A stretch of DNA of 64,000 bases from Planomicrobium okeanokoites (GTDB taxonomy: Bacteria; Bacillota; Bacilli; Bacillales_A; Planococcaceae), in contig NZ_QQRS01000003.1 in the NCBI RefSeq assembly GCF_003428875.1, positions 310,001-374,000 on the forward strand, read 5' to 3'. A model generated the notes under the pieces. It worked only from the letters and a program-made list of their open reading frames with translations, searched no databases and had not been told where the DNA came from. Shown here one piece after another: positions 42,728-51,288 of this stretch. Within the stretch, counting starts at the first letter, position 1; every line of letters starts with the position of its first letter. A program made the position numbers and the translations under genes.

Positions 42728-42824
42728 TATGGGGGAAATATGCAGGAACGTTTAATATACAGCTGTTTATACTAAGTGAATTGGGCAATAATGTAGTAAC
42801 AAGGCGCAAAAGGAGGAGTTGCAG

Positions 42825-43481
42825 GTGAAAGTCAGGATTGAATGGAAATATCGGTCTGCCAAAGGTGTGGAAACCAGTTTTACATCAGAAGAGATGACAG
42901 CAGCTCAAGGCGTCTTTATTGCTGAAGATATTGAACGGACTAAACGAGTCAAAGAACTGGTATTCATCGATATGTACGATGACAGTATTTGGACGATGAA
43001 GGAAATGAAATCCTATTTAAAAAGCATTGAAACTGAACCACACGACATTACAGTCTATTTTGACGGCGGTTTTAATGTCGGAACCAAAGATTCGGGTTTG
43101 GGCTGCGTAATTTACTATAAGCAAAGCGGTAAATCCTACAGATTGAGGCAGAATGCGCAGATTGAGGGGCTGGTATCCAATAATGAAGCCGAATATGCAG
43201 CTCTTCATCTTTGTGTGCAGGAGCTGGAGTTTCTGGAAGTCAGAAATATGCCTGTCCGATTCAGCGGAGACTCTAAAATCGTTATTAATGGAATGAGCGG
43301 TGAGTGGCCGGTCATCGAATCAGAATTAGTGAGCTGGGCTGACCGGATTGAAATGAAACTTAAAACAATGGGCATCCAGGCGGAATTCGAGTTGATTCCG
43401 CGAAAAGAAAATTTTGAAGCGGACAGGCTCGCCACACAGGCATTGAAAGGCATTGAAATAACAGGGACCAGTATTATTTGA
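42825..43481 (+). CDS. RNase H family protein
   Basis: About 218 residues. The first 70 residues are a non-catalytic N-terminal part; then an RNase HI-type domain with acidic residues in VYFDGGF, NNEAEYAAL, FSGDSKIVI and ENFEADRLA, the four-carboxylate pattern. It may cleave RNA in RNA-DNA hybrids, like the RnhA-type paralogues of Bacillales, although some of these lack activity. GGAGG lies 8 bases before GTG 42825; TTG 42819 is too close to it. Transcribed alone ahead of the ohr genes. Confidence 0.85.
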   Translation: MKVRIEWKYRSAKGVETSFTSEEMTAAQGVFIAEDIERTKRVKELVFIDMYDDSIWTMKEMKSYLKSIETEPHDITVYFDGGFNVGTKDSGLGCVIYYKQSGKSYRLRQNAQIEGLVSNNEAEYAALHLCVQELEFLEVRNMPVRFSGDSKIVINGMSGEWPVIESELVSWADRIEMKLKTMGIQAEFELIPRKENFEADRLATQALKGIEITGTSII

Positions 43482-43499
43482 CCATTCAAGTTGAGCTTA

Positions 43500-43529
43500 A
43501 TAATTTACATCGTGCACGATGTAAATTAT
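43500..43529. promoter_or_regulatory. 30-bp perfect palindrome, probable OhrR operator
   Basis: Positions 43500-43529 form a perfect palindrome centred on TCGTGCACGA with arms ATAATTTACA/TGTAAATTAT. It lies 41 bases before the ohrA start codon and is followed by the ohrR gene, as expected for the peroxide-sensing repressor site. Confidence 0.75.
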
Positions 43530-43570
43530 AGTGGTTCATGAAAGAACATTTTGAATGGAGGAATAGAGAG

Positions 43571-43990
43571 ATGAAAGCTTTATATGAAACCACAATCATC
43601 AACACAGGCGGACGACATGGAGAAGTGTATTCAGAAGATAATATTTTCAATATGGATGTAGCAAAACCAGCAGCACTTGGCGGAGCACCAACAACTGCAA
43701 CCAATCCGGAACAATTATTTGCGGCAGGCTACAGTTCTTGCTTTAACAGTGCATTGGAACTGGTGCTTGAACGTGATAAAGTGAAAGTCGACAAAAGCGA
43801 AGTAAAAGCGACAATCTCCCTGCTTGGCGACAAAGAAAACGGCGGTGTTAAATTGGCTGCAAAACTGGAAGTCACCATCGAAGGAATCGATGAAGGGAAA
43901 AAGCATGAATATGTGGAGAAAGCACACCAATACTGCCCATATTCCAAAGCGATCAAAGACTCGGTGGATGTTGAAATCATCGTACACTGA
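43571..43990 (+). CDS. ohrA: Organic hydroperoxide reductase (OsmC/Ohr family)
   Basis: A 139-residue Ohr protein that reduces organic hydroperoxides with a reactive Cys pair: one Cys in AGYSSCFNSALE, the second in HQYCPYSKAIK. The N-terminus KALYETTIINTGGRHG and EQLFAAGYS are typical. GGAGG with 9-base spacing sets ATG 43571, inside a longer frame. The upstream palindrome and downstream ohrR gene indicate peroxide-inducible control. Confidence 0.95.
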   Translation: MKALYETTIINTGGRHGEVYSEDNIFNMDVAKPAALGGAPTTATNPEQLFAAGYSSCFNSALELVLERDKVKVDKSEVKATISLLGDKENGGVKLAAKLEVTIEGIDEGKKHEYVEKAHQYCPYSKAIKDSVDVEIIVH

Positions 43991-44055
43991 TGACAGTGGA
44001 ACCGCTCTGAATTAGGGCGGGCTGGAGTCGCTATAAAACTAATGGACGTGATGTA

Positions 44056-44493
44056 ATGGAGCTTGGTCTAAAGCTGGAACAGCAATTATGTTTTGAAGTA
44101 TATAAAGCATCGAGCAATTTTACGAAAATGTATGCAAGAGTGCTGGAGCCATTTAATCTGACGTTTCCGCAATACCTGGTGCTTTTGGTGTTATGGGAAG
44201 AGAATCATATGGTGATGAAAGATATAGGGGCGCGATTAGGTCACGGGACCGGCACCTTGAATCCGATAATCAACCGCATGATCGAGCAGGGCCGGCTGAC
44301 GAAAAGGCAGTCGCCTGACGATAAACGGGCTTGGATCATTTCTTTGACGGATAAAGCTGAAAAAGAACATGCACCCATCAGCCAGGCAATCTACGATAAA
44401 CTGGTCAGCTGTAATTTCCTCGATGTGAATGCATTGACGCTTATGAAGAATTTAAAGCAATTAAATGCGTTCTTCGACGAGATGGAACTTTAA
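44056..44493 (+). CDS. ohrR: MarR-family organic hydroperoxide repressor
   Basis: A 145-residue winged-helix repressor of the single-Cys OhrR type. The reactive Cys12 lies in LEQQLCFEVYKAS, matching Cys15 of B. subtilis OhrR; NLTFPQYLVLLVLWE and TGTLNPIINRMIEQG form the core and recognition helix, with SPDDKRAWIISLT in the wing. Oxidation of Cys by organic peroxide releases it from the ohrA operator. The ribosome site is weak (GGACG), fitting low repressor levels. It follows ohrA by 65 bases. Confidence 0.93.
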   Translation: MELGLKLEQQLCFEVYKASSNFTKMYARVLEPFNLTFPQYLVLLVLWEENHMVMKDIGARLGHGTGTLNPIINRMIEQGRLTKRQSPDDKRAWIISLTDKAEKEHAPISQAIYDKLVSCNFLDVNALTLMKNLKQLNAFFDEMEL

Positions 44494-44523
44494 CAAGTCA
44501 GTAAACGAAGGAGAGTAACTGGA

Positions 44524-45000
44524 ATGAGCATTTATGATTTTACAGCAGTGAAGCCTGATGGAAGTATCTATCCTTTGCGTGAGTATGAAGGTAAAGCGAT
44601 GCTGATCGTCAATACCGCTACAAAGTGCGGTTTGAGGGATCAATTCGATGGTCTCGAAAAATTGTATCAGAAATATGAAAAAGATGGACTCGTCGTTCTT
44701 GGTTTCCCATCCGATCAATTCGCTCAGGAGCTGGATAACGCAGAAGAAGCTGAGCAATCCTGCCGTATGACGTATGGCGTAACTTTTCCGATGCATGATT
44801 TGGTTAAAGTGAACGGCAAGAATGCCGATCCACTTTTCAAGTATCTGACTGAAAATAGCAAAGGCCTGTTTGGCAGCAGCATCAAATGGAATTTCACAAA
44901 ATTCCTGATTGATAAAGAAGGGAACCTGGTTGCCAGGTTTTCACCAAAAGATAAACCGGAAACTTTCGATCAGGAGATTCAGAAATACTTAGAGGTATAG
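44524..45000 (+). CDS. bsaA: Glutathione peroxidase-family thiol peroxidase
   Basis: A 158-residue peroxidase; peroxidatic Cys35 in VNTATKCGLRDQF, then GFPSDQF and KWNFTKFLIDKEG complete the catalytic Cys-Gln-Trp-Asn set. The usual GFPCNQF has Ser instead of Cys here. In bacteria without glutathione such enzymes use thioredoxin or bacillithiol systems. AAGGAGAG precedes the ATG. It follows ohrR by 30 bases, probably one peroxide-defence transcript. Confidence 0.92.
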   Translation: MSIYDFTAVKPDGSIYPLREYEGKAMLIVNTATKCGLRDQFDGLEKLYQKYEKDGLVVLGFPSDQFAQELDNAEEAEQSCRMTYGVTFPMHDLVKVNGKNADPLFKYLTENSKGLFGSSIKWNFTKFLIDKEGNLVARFSPKDKPETFDQEIQKYLEV

Positions 45001-45006
45001 TTATGT

Positions 45007-45038
45007 AAAACCGAAGCAGATTCTGTTTCGGTTTTTTC
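45007..45038 (+). terminator. Terminator after the peroxidase gene
   Basis: AAAACCGAA(G)CAG-ATT-CTG(T)TTCGGTTTT with a T6 tail. Confidence 0.85.
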
Positions 45039-45184
45039 TATGCATTAATGAAAACCAATTTGAAAATCTCTATACATAACCAGTCATAGCAAGGGTTACA
45101 AATTTTTCCTTGCTTTTCCATCCGCAAAGAATTACTATGAAGTTAAATTATTATTAAAATATTCTGATATTTAGGAGTTTATTG

Positions 45185-45213
45185 TTGCAATATTTAATTA
45201 ACTAGGTTATAAA
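45185..45213 (+). promoter_or_regulatory. Promoter of the DUF4397/sortase operon
   Basis: TTGCAA (45185-45190), 17-base spacer, TATAAA (45208-45213), with the start of transcription expected near 45220. Confidence 0.65.
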
Positions 45214-45217
45214 TAAG

Positions 45218-45236
45218 TTGTATATTAATTATACAA
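45218..45236. promoter_or_regulatory. Inverted repeat at the predicted transcription start
   Basis: TTGTATA-TTAAT-TATACAA overlaps the predicted +1 of the sortase operon. A repressor binding here would block transcription; the regulator is unknown. Confidence 0.5.
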
Positions 45237-45264
45237 AAACTAAACAGGAGAAGGAGTGGTTAGT

Positions 45265-46068
45265 TTGAAGAAGATTTTCGTTTCGATGTCAGTCGCATTT
45301 GTCTTGGTATTCTCGTTGCTCGCAGCAGGGGTTATGGCAGATAATCACACAGCAAAACTGAGAGTAGTCCATGCTTCACCTGATGCACCAGCAGTCGATG
45401 TATACGTAAATGGCGACTTGACTTTGGAAGAAGTGCCGTTTAAAGCGGATTCAGGTTATCTGGATGTACCCGCCGGCACCCATAACGTAGAAGTCTTTGC
45501 AGCTGGAACTGAATATGCTGAAGGCGAAGCGGTTCTGCAAGCTGATCTTACTGTTGAGGCTGGCAAAGCTTATACAGTCGCAGCAGCAAACACACTTGAT
45601 TCACTTGAATTCGTAGTAGCCGAAGATTCAATGGAAGTTACTGAAGGAAAAGCGAAAATCCGGGTTGGCCACTTGTCTCCTGATGCACCGGCTGTTGATG
45701 TCGGCATTATTGGCGGAGACGCATTGTTCAGTGGAGCTGAATTCCCGGCAATTACAGATTATGCAGAAGTTGACGCTGGAACTTATGATTTAGAAATCAG
45801 ACTGCCTGACGGTACGCAAGTGTTGCCTTTGGAAGGTACTGAATTGGCAGCAGGTACAGTCTATAGTGTATTTGCGGTAAATACAGTCGATTCGCTTGAA
45901 GTGCTTGCTTTAGTCGATTATGAAATGGCTGCTTCTCCTGATGGCATGCCGACTACAGGGCTTGGCACTCCAGAACAAAGCCAGACTAACTGGATGTTGA
46001 TGATTGCGGCAATGGCTGCAGTTTTAGCTGGAGGCGGAGTTGTTTTGAGAAAACGGTTTCAAAACTGA
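45265..46068 (+). CDS. DUF4397 cell-surface protein with MPTTG sorting signal
   Basis: About 267 residues. A signal peptide (MKKIFVSMSVAFVLVFSLLA) is followed by two DUF4397 repeats, each with RVVHASPDAPAVDVYVNG or RVGHLSPDAPAVDVGIIGG, PAGTHNVEVFAAG or DAGTYDLEIRLPDG, and an ANTLDSLEFVV-type end. The C-terminus has MPTTG (228-232), a hydrophobic helix (WMLMIAAMAAVLAGGG) and a basic tail (LRKRFQN): a cell-wall sorting signal with Met in place of Leu. TTG 45265 follows GAAGGAG with 8-base spacing. The sortase-like gene begins 13 bases after its stop. Confidence 0.9.
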   Translation: MKKIFVSMSVAFVLVFSLLAAGVMADNHTAKLRVVHASPDAPAVDVYVNGDLTLEEVPFKADSGYLDVPAGTHNVEVFAAGTEYAEGEAVLQADLTVEAGKAYTVAAANTLDSLEFVVAEDSMEVTEGKAKIRVGHLSPDAPAVDVGIIGGDALFSGAEFPAITDYAEVDAGTYDLEIRLPDGTQVLPLEGTELAAGTVYSVFAVNTVDSLEVLALVDYEMAASPDGMPTTGLGTPEQSQTNWMLMIAAMAAVLAGGGVVLRKRFQN

Positions 46069-46081
46069 TATTCCGTTCCTC

Positions 46082-46687
46082 TTGATCGGAGCGGTGTTAT
46101 TGCTCTCTGGTTGTCAGGAAACAGCAGATGAAGTCAGTGTCCGTTCGAAAGATGTGGGCTTTGCTTCAGAGCGAAAATATACTGCATCTGATACGGCAGT
46201 AAAGACAGCTATTGAAAATCCCATTAATGCCTTGAAACGGGAGGGGATTGAGCCTGAAAAAATTTCAATTCCTGCAATAGGTGTAGAAGCGAAGACACTG
46301 CATCTTGGAACAAAAGAAAACGGGGAAATGGATGTTCCGGATACAATTGAAGATGTCAGCTGGTTTGAACCGGGATATAAACCTGGTGAAAATGGCCGCG
46401 CGGTAATTGCCGGACATGTAGACGGCATTGACGGACCAGCCATCTTCTGGGATTTGGCGGAGCTGGAAGCCGGTGATGAAATAATCGTAGAGGGGGAAGA
46501 CGGGCAATTGGTCTTTCGAGTCTACGCTATGGAATCAGTGGAGTTGGAGCTTGCTGATGTCCAATCGGTTTTCGGTTACCGATCTTCCCCGGAATTGGTT
46601 CTGATTACCTGTTCCGGAGATTATGATCACAATCGGGGAACCCGGGAAGAACGTTTGATTGTTTACACAGAATTAGTAGAGGAATAG
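46082..46687 (+). CDS. Class F-type sortase
   Basis: About 201 residues of a sortase domain: PEKISIPAIGVEA, WFEPGYKPGENGRAVIAGH with the catalytic His, Cys177 in VLITCSGDY and Arg191 in EERLIVY. It most likely attaches the neighbouring MPTTG protein to the wall. The N-terminus is odd: the only start in the open frame that keeps the hydrophobic anchor (IGAVLLLSGC) is TTG 46082, which has no ribosome site and no positive residues before the helix. A later TTG 46100 has GGAG at 8 bases but loses most of the anchor. A frameshift or coupled re-initiation is possible. Confidence 0.82.
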   Translation: MIGAVLLLSGCQETADEVSVRSKDVGFASERKYTASDTAVKTAIENPINALKREGIEPEKISIPAIGVEAKTLHLGTKENGEMDVPDTIEDVSWFEPGYKPGENGRAVIAGHVDGIDGPAIFWDLAELEAGDEIIVEGEDGQLVFRVYAMESVELELADVQSVFGYRSSPELVLITCSGDYDHNRGTREERLIVYTELVEE

Positions 46688-46694
46688 AAACTTC

Positions 46695-46727
46695 AGCGTT
46701 TTCCGCAAACGGAAAGCGCTTTTTTCT
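46695..46727 (+). terminator. Terminator after the sortase gene
   Basis: AGCGTTTTCCG-CAAA-CGGAAAGCGCT (one G-T pair) followed by TTTTT. Confidence 0.88.
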
Positions 46728-46928
46728 TTTGAAGAAAAGAAGAAGAAATGAGATTATTTGGGAAATTTATGATAACAAATATTAATTGGTTAATATTTAA
46801 AATAGAGAAACTTTTTTACTGTATGCTACTTTATTGGTTTCATATTTGATATTATTAAGTTCAATAGATATCTTTTTGCGGTTTTCGACATATTTCGCCG
46901 CTATTCATCTTTAGGAGGATTTAAACTA

Positions 46929-49028
46929 ATGAACGACAAGTCTCAGCCTGGAACGGAAAAAATGCCAGAAAGTCCGCTTTCTGATCCAAGTGATCAATTT
47001 CATTTTGAAGATTCGATTTTTGAATACATCGTTCAAAAAGTGCCTGTAAGTCTATATATAATGTCTCAAACAAATTTTATCTATGTGAATGATTGTTTAT
47101 GTGAAATGCTGGATTATCCGGAGGAAGATTTTTTGTCAGGTAAACTCGGATTAACAGATATCATCCATCCTGAAGATTTACCGAAAGTACGGAAAAGGTT
47201 TTTCCATCTTTCAAAAGGGACCACACAAAAAGCGCGATATCGCGTAAGAGTTATTAAAAGAGACGGCAGTTTACTGCATGCTGAAATAAATTCGACCACA
47301 TCTTCTCTGGACGGGAAGCAAGTTTTTCTTGGCAGTGTTTCGGATATTACGGAAGAGGTTCTTGCGAATGATCGTTTGAAAGACAGTGAAGAACGCTTTA
47401 ACTCCCTGTTCTATGAAAATCCGGATGCTATTTTTTCGTTTGACCTGGAAGGTAATTTCATTGATGTTAATCCAGGTTCTCTTAAATTATCCGGGTATTC
47501 TCACCAGGAATTGATGGAGATGGCGTTTATGCCGATGATCATACCAGAACATTTGGATAAAGCGCTCTATTATTTCGCTGAATCGTTAAAAGGAAACACC
47601 AATCGATATGAAATCGATCTGTATGGAAAAAATGGAGAGCTCATCAATCTTGAAGTGACCAATTTTCCGATGCAGCAAGCCGGACAAATCACAGGGGTTT
47701 ATGGAATCGGAAAAGATGTCACCAGCCGGAATGAACATAAAAAACTATTGGAAGAAATGGCTTTTTTCGATCATTTGACGAAGCTGCCCAATCGGAAATT
47801 ATTTGAGGACCGGCTGGAACAGGCACTGAAACTTTCATATGAGTCAAACACTGCACCGGCAGTACTTTTCTTGAATATGGACCGCTTTAAATATATAAAC
47901 GACTTATTGGGTTATGAGCATGGCGATCTTTTTCTGAAACAGACATCCCAGCGTATGGTGGAATGTGTAGCCGAATCCGCGACTGTCGGACGATTTGCAG
48001 GAGATGAGTTTGCGGTTCTGCTGCCGGATACAACAACGGAATCGGCAATCGAATGCGCTAAAAGGCTCAACAGTACACTGGCTGAACCGATTGAAGTCAT
48101 GGGGCAGCAATTATCGCTGACAGCCAGCATCGGTATTGCTTGTGCGGACGATTCGAATGGAAATTTGATCAAGCAGGCTGAAGCGGCTATGCTGTACACA
48201 AAAAAGCACAGTAAAAATAGCTTTTCTTTATTTTCGCATGAGTTAAATAAGGAAATTGCGGACAAATTGACCATTGAACGGGAACTGAAATCGGCGATTC
48301 GCAATGATGAATTTCTTATTCACTACCAGCCCATTATGGACCTGGCCGCCGGAAAAATAAGCGCGATGGAAGCGTTGATCAGATGGAATCACCCGGAACT
48401 TGGTATGGTGCCGCCTGACCGGTTCATCCCTGTATCAGAGGAGAGCGGGCAGATCATCGCTATAGGCAAATGGGTGCTTTACACTGCCTGTTCACAGACT
48501 AAACAATGGCAGCAGCAAGGCTATGCGCCTTTTCGTATCTGTGTAAACATCTCCACCATCCAGCTTCAGCACCCGAATTTTGTGCAATTAGTGAAAGGCA
48601 TTCTCGAAGAGACAGGGCTGGAAGCGAAATGGCTTGAACTTGAAGTCACTGAGAGCATCCTTCTTGAAGACACTGAAACCTTGAAGGAAAGTTTACTTAG
48701 CTTGAAAGCATTAGGCATTTCGATGTCGATCGACGATTTCGGCACCGGTTTTACATCATTGAATTATCTGCGGCAATTTTCGTTTGACCGGGTAAAAATT
48801 GACCGCAGTTTCGTTCAGGATATCAATCAGGATTTGAGCGGCAAAGCCATCACGTCCACTATCATTGCATTGGCGCATAAATTGGGAATGGAAGTAGTAG
48901 CGGAAGGAATTGAGGATTCCGTGCAGCTTTCCTATCTGGTCAATGAACTTTGCAATGAAGGGCAGGGGTATTATTTCTGCCGTCCCAAATCCGCTGACCA
49001 GCATGACCTGCTCATCATGGATAAGTAA
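46929..49028 (+). CDS. PAS-PAS-GGDEF-EAL c-di-GMP turnover protein
   Basis: A 699-residue cytosolic signalling protein: two PAS domains (about residues 25-140 and 150-275), a GGDEF domain whose active loop reads RFAGDEFAVLL (first Gly replaced by Ala), and an EAL domain with intact motifs MEALIRWNHP, ELEVTESILLED, DDFGTGFTSLNYL and VAEGIED. c-di-GMP hydrolysis is therefore likely; cyclase activity is uncertain because of the AGDEF loop. No membrane segment is seen, so the PAS domains sense an internal signal. AGGAGG precedes the ATG. Confidence 0.92.
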   Translation: MNDKSQPGTEKMPESPLSDPSDQFHFEDSIFEYIVQKVPVSLYIMSQTNFIYVNDCLCEMLDYPEEDFLSGKLGLTDIIHPEDLPKVRKRFFHLSKGTTQKARYRVRVIKRDGSLLHAEINSTTSSLDGKQVFLGSVSDITEEVLANDRLKDSEERFNSLFYENPDAIFSFDLEGNFIDVNPGSLKLSGYSHQELMEMAFMPMIIPEHLDKALYYFAESLKGNTNRYEIDLYGKNGELINLEVTNFPMQQAGQITGVYGIGKDVTSRNEHKKLLEEMAFFDHLTKLPNRKLFEDRLEQALKLSYESNTAPAVLFLNMDRFKYINDLLGYEHGDLFLKQTSQRMVECVAESATVGRFAGDEFAVLLPDTTTESAIECAKRLNSTLAEPIEVMGQQLSLTASIGIACADDSNGNLIKQAEAAMLYTKKHSKNSFSLFSHELNKEIADKLTIERELKSAIRNDEFLIHYQPIMDLAAGKISAMEALIRWNHPELGMVPPDRFIPVSEESGQIIAIGKWVLYTACSQTKQWQQQGYAPFRICVNISTIQLQHPNFVQLVKGILEETGLEAKWLELEVTESILLEDTETLKESLLSLKALGISMSIDDFGTGFTSLNYLRQFSFDRVKIDRSFVQDINQDLSGKAITSTIIALAHKLGMEVVAEGIEDSVQLSYLVNELCNEGQGYYFCRPKSADQHDLLIMDK

Positions 49029-49060
49029 GAAAATGGAGTGAATAGACGTTTTTTAACCTG

Positions 49061-49107
49061 AGCCAACCTGCGCAAATACTATTGCGTAGGTTGGCTTTCT
49101 TTTTTGT
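49061..49107 (+). terminator. Terminator of the GGDEF/EAL gene
   Basis: AGCCAACCT(G)CGCAA-N6-TTGCG(T)AGGTTGGCT with a TTCTTTTTT tail. Confidence 0.9.
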
Positions 49108-49161
49108 AAAAATGGTATAGTTGCAATAATGTAAGATTTTTCAGACAAAGGGGATGATGAT

Positions 49162-50253
49162 TTGAATACTATGGAAGTTTTGAAAGATTCTTTTGACAAC
49201 ACAGACTATCAGCTTGCTGGGCATGGGCCGAGAAATGTAAAAGTGTTGAAGCAGGCATTTCAGGAAATAGATGATGAAGTAAAATCCGATATATACGGCA
49301 CAGGTGCCGCAATCAACGATTTCGAAGATAAGATGGCTTCTTTTCTCGGCAAGGAGAAAGCGGTGTTTTTTCCAAGCGGCACAATGGCGCAGCAAATTGC
49401 ACTCCGCATCTGGACTGATGTTAAAGGTTCGCCGAAAGTGGCCTATCATCCATTATCCCATTTGGAAATACATGAAGAAGACGGGCTCAAAAAATTACAT
49501 GGAATTGAAACGGTGCTGCTGACTGATAAAGACAGTGTGATCCAATTGGAAGATGTAAAATCGATGCCAGCTGATGTGGCTTGCGTACTTCTCGAATTGC
49601 CGCAGCGGGAGATTGGCGGCCAGCTGCCAGATTTCGAAACACTGACAGCTATATCACAATATTGCCGGAAAAAAGATATCCGTCTTCATCTCGACGGTGC
49701 GAGAATTCTCGAGACTCTGCCTTATTACCAGAAGTCCGTCGGAGAAATCTGCAGTTTATTCGACAGTGTGTATATCTCGATGTATAAGGGAATTGGTGGT
49801 ATTGCGGGGGCCGTTTTGGCGGGAGATGATGATTTCATCAAGAATTCGAAAGTTTGGAAGAAACGTCATGGCGGAGATCTTATTTCGCTGTACCCTTATA
49901 TTTTTACAGCCGATTACTATTTCGAATTGCGGAAAGACAAAATGGCGGATTATTACGAGGCTGCCAAAGAACTCGCGGCAAAATATAATTCTTGTACAGG
50001 AATTGCGACCTTGCCTGAAATTCCGGTATCCAATATGTTTCATGTGCACATTGACAGACCAAGAGAACAGGCGGCGGAAATGCTGGCTGGCGTGCAACGG
50101 GAATCTGGCATCGGCTTGTCAGGGTATGTACGTGAAATCGATCAGGGCAATTGCTATTTCGAAGTCAGCTTAGGTGATGCCTATTCTGATGTGCCTAAGG
50201 AAAAGATTGATACTGCCTTCCATCTGCTGGATGAAAAGATGAAAGGTGAATAA
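49162..50253 (+). CDS. Low-specificity L-threonine aldolase-like PLP enzyme
   Basis: A 363-residue fold-type I PLP enzyme of the beta-eliminating lyase/threonine aldolase family, which splits L-threonine or related beta-hydroxy amino acids into glycine and an aldehyde. SDIYGTGAAINDFEDKMA, FFPSGTMAQQIALRIW, RLHLDGARI (PLP-binding Asp) and the Schiff-base Lys in SMYKGIGGIAGA are visible. TTG 49162 follows AAAGGGG with 8-base spacing. An aldo/keto reductase gene follows 23 bases downstream. Confidence 0.88.
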   Translation: MNTMEVLKDSFDNTDYQLAGHGPRNVKVLKQAFQEIDDEVKSDIYGTGAAINDFEDKMASFLGKEKAVFFPSGTMAQQIALRIWTDVKGSPKVAYHPLSHLEIHEEDGLKKLHGIETVLLTDKDSVIQLEDVKSMPADVACVLLELPQREIGGQLPDFETLTAISQYCRKKDIRLHLDGARILETLPYYQKSVGEICSLFDSVYISMYKGIGGIAGAVLAGDDDFIKNSKVWKKRHGGDLISLYPYIFTADYYFELRKDKMADYYEAAKELAAKYNSCTGIATLPEIPVSNMFHVHIDRPREQAAEMLAGVQRESGIGLSGYVREIDQGNCYFEVSLGDAYSDVPKEKIDTAFHLLDEKMKGE

Positions 50254-50276
50254 ATTCACTGAGAGAGGATGTTTTG

Positions 50277-51209
50277 ATGAAATATTCTTTATTGCCGAAA
50301 ACGGATTTGAAAATATCAGCTATCGGACTGGGGACGAATGCAGTAGGCGGGCATAATCTATATGACAACCTGAACGAAGAAGATGGCAAAAACCTTGTGC
50401 GGACGGCTCTCGATAATGGCATCTCATTTATCGATACTGCGGATGTTTACGGGACGGGTCGTTCTGAAGAGTTGGTGGGCGAAGTGTTAAAAGAGTATCC
50501 CCGGGACCGATATGTGATTGCCACAAAAGGCGGCAGTGATTGGCGCAACGGCATACGCGACAACTCTCCTGAATATCTTCGGAAAGCGGTCGGCGAAAGT
50601 CTGGAGCGGCTGCAGCTTGAAAGCATCGATCTTTACTATATCCATTGGCCGGATAATAAAACGCCAGTCAAAGAAGCGGTCGCTGAGCTTGCAAAGCTTA
50701 AAGCGGAAGGGAAAATCAAAGCGGTGGGCGTCTCCAATTTTACGTTGGAGCAATTAAAAGAAGCCAATAGTGAAGGGGGAATCTCAGCGATCCAATTGCA
50801 ATATCACATGCTTGACCGCTCGGTCGAAAAAGATATTCTGCCGTATTGCGTGGAGCATGGGATTACGGTTGTCCCTTACGGACCGTTGGCTTTTGGCATC
50901 CTGGGAGGAAAGTACGATGAAGATTTCCTGCTCGAAGAAGGGGACTGGCGAAAACGGGTGCCCTTATTTCAAGAAGGCGAGTTTGAAAAAAATCTAGCTA
51001 TCGTCGAAAAGCTGAAAGCACTTGCCGGACGTCTTGGCACGGATGTATCGAAATTGGCATTGGCCTGGCTTCTTGCACAACCTGGCATCGATTCGGTAAT
51101 TCCGGGCGGTAAAAGGCCAGATCAGGTACTGGCTAATCTTGAAGCCGCAGATATCGAATTGGATGAAGAATTATTGGAAGAAATAGACGAAATCCTGAAA
51201 GAAAAATAA
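50277..51209 (+). CDS. Aldo/keto reductase
   Basis: About 310 residues, NADPH-dependent TIM barrel. IGLGTNAVGG, DTADVYGTGRSEELVG with the catalytic Tyr and Asp, and the catalytic His in LYYIHWPD are clear; SVIPGGKRPDQV is the cofactor site. The substrate is unknown. GAGAGG with 8-base spacing favours ATG 50277 over TTG 50274. It is close behind the threonine-aldolase-like gene, so both are probably co-transcribed. Confidence 0.92.
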   Translation: MKYSLLPKTDLKISAIGLGTNAVGGHNLYDNLNEEDGKNLVRTALDNGISFIDTADVYGTGRSEELVGEVLKEYPRDRYVIATKGGSDWRNGIRDNSPEYLRKAVGESLERLQLESIDLYYIHWPDNKTPVKEAVAELAKLKAEGKIKAVGVSNFTLEQLKEANSEGGISAIQLQYHMLDRSVEKDILPYCVEHGITVVPYGPLAFGILGGKYDEDFLLEEGDWRKRVPLFQEGEFEKNLAIVEKLKALAGRLGTDVSKLALAWLLAQPGIDSVIPGGKRPDQVLANLEAADIELDEELLEEIDEILKEK

Positions 51210-51224
51210 GTGATTGAATCGGAC

Positions 51225-51263
51225 AGCGGCTTCCCGTGCATGAACGGGAAGCCGCTTTTTTTT
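51225..51263. terminator. Terminator after the aldo/keto reductase gene
   Basis: AGCGGCTTCCCG-N8-CGGGAAGCCGCT followed by a T8 run. Confidence 0.92.
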
Positions 51264-51288
51264 TATTTTGGTGAAATTTGATTTCCCT

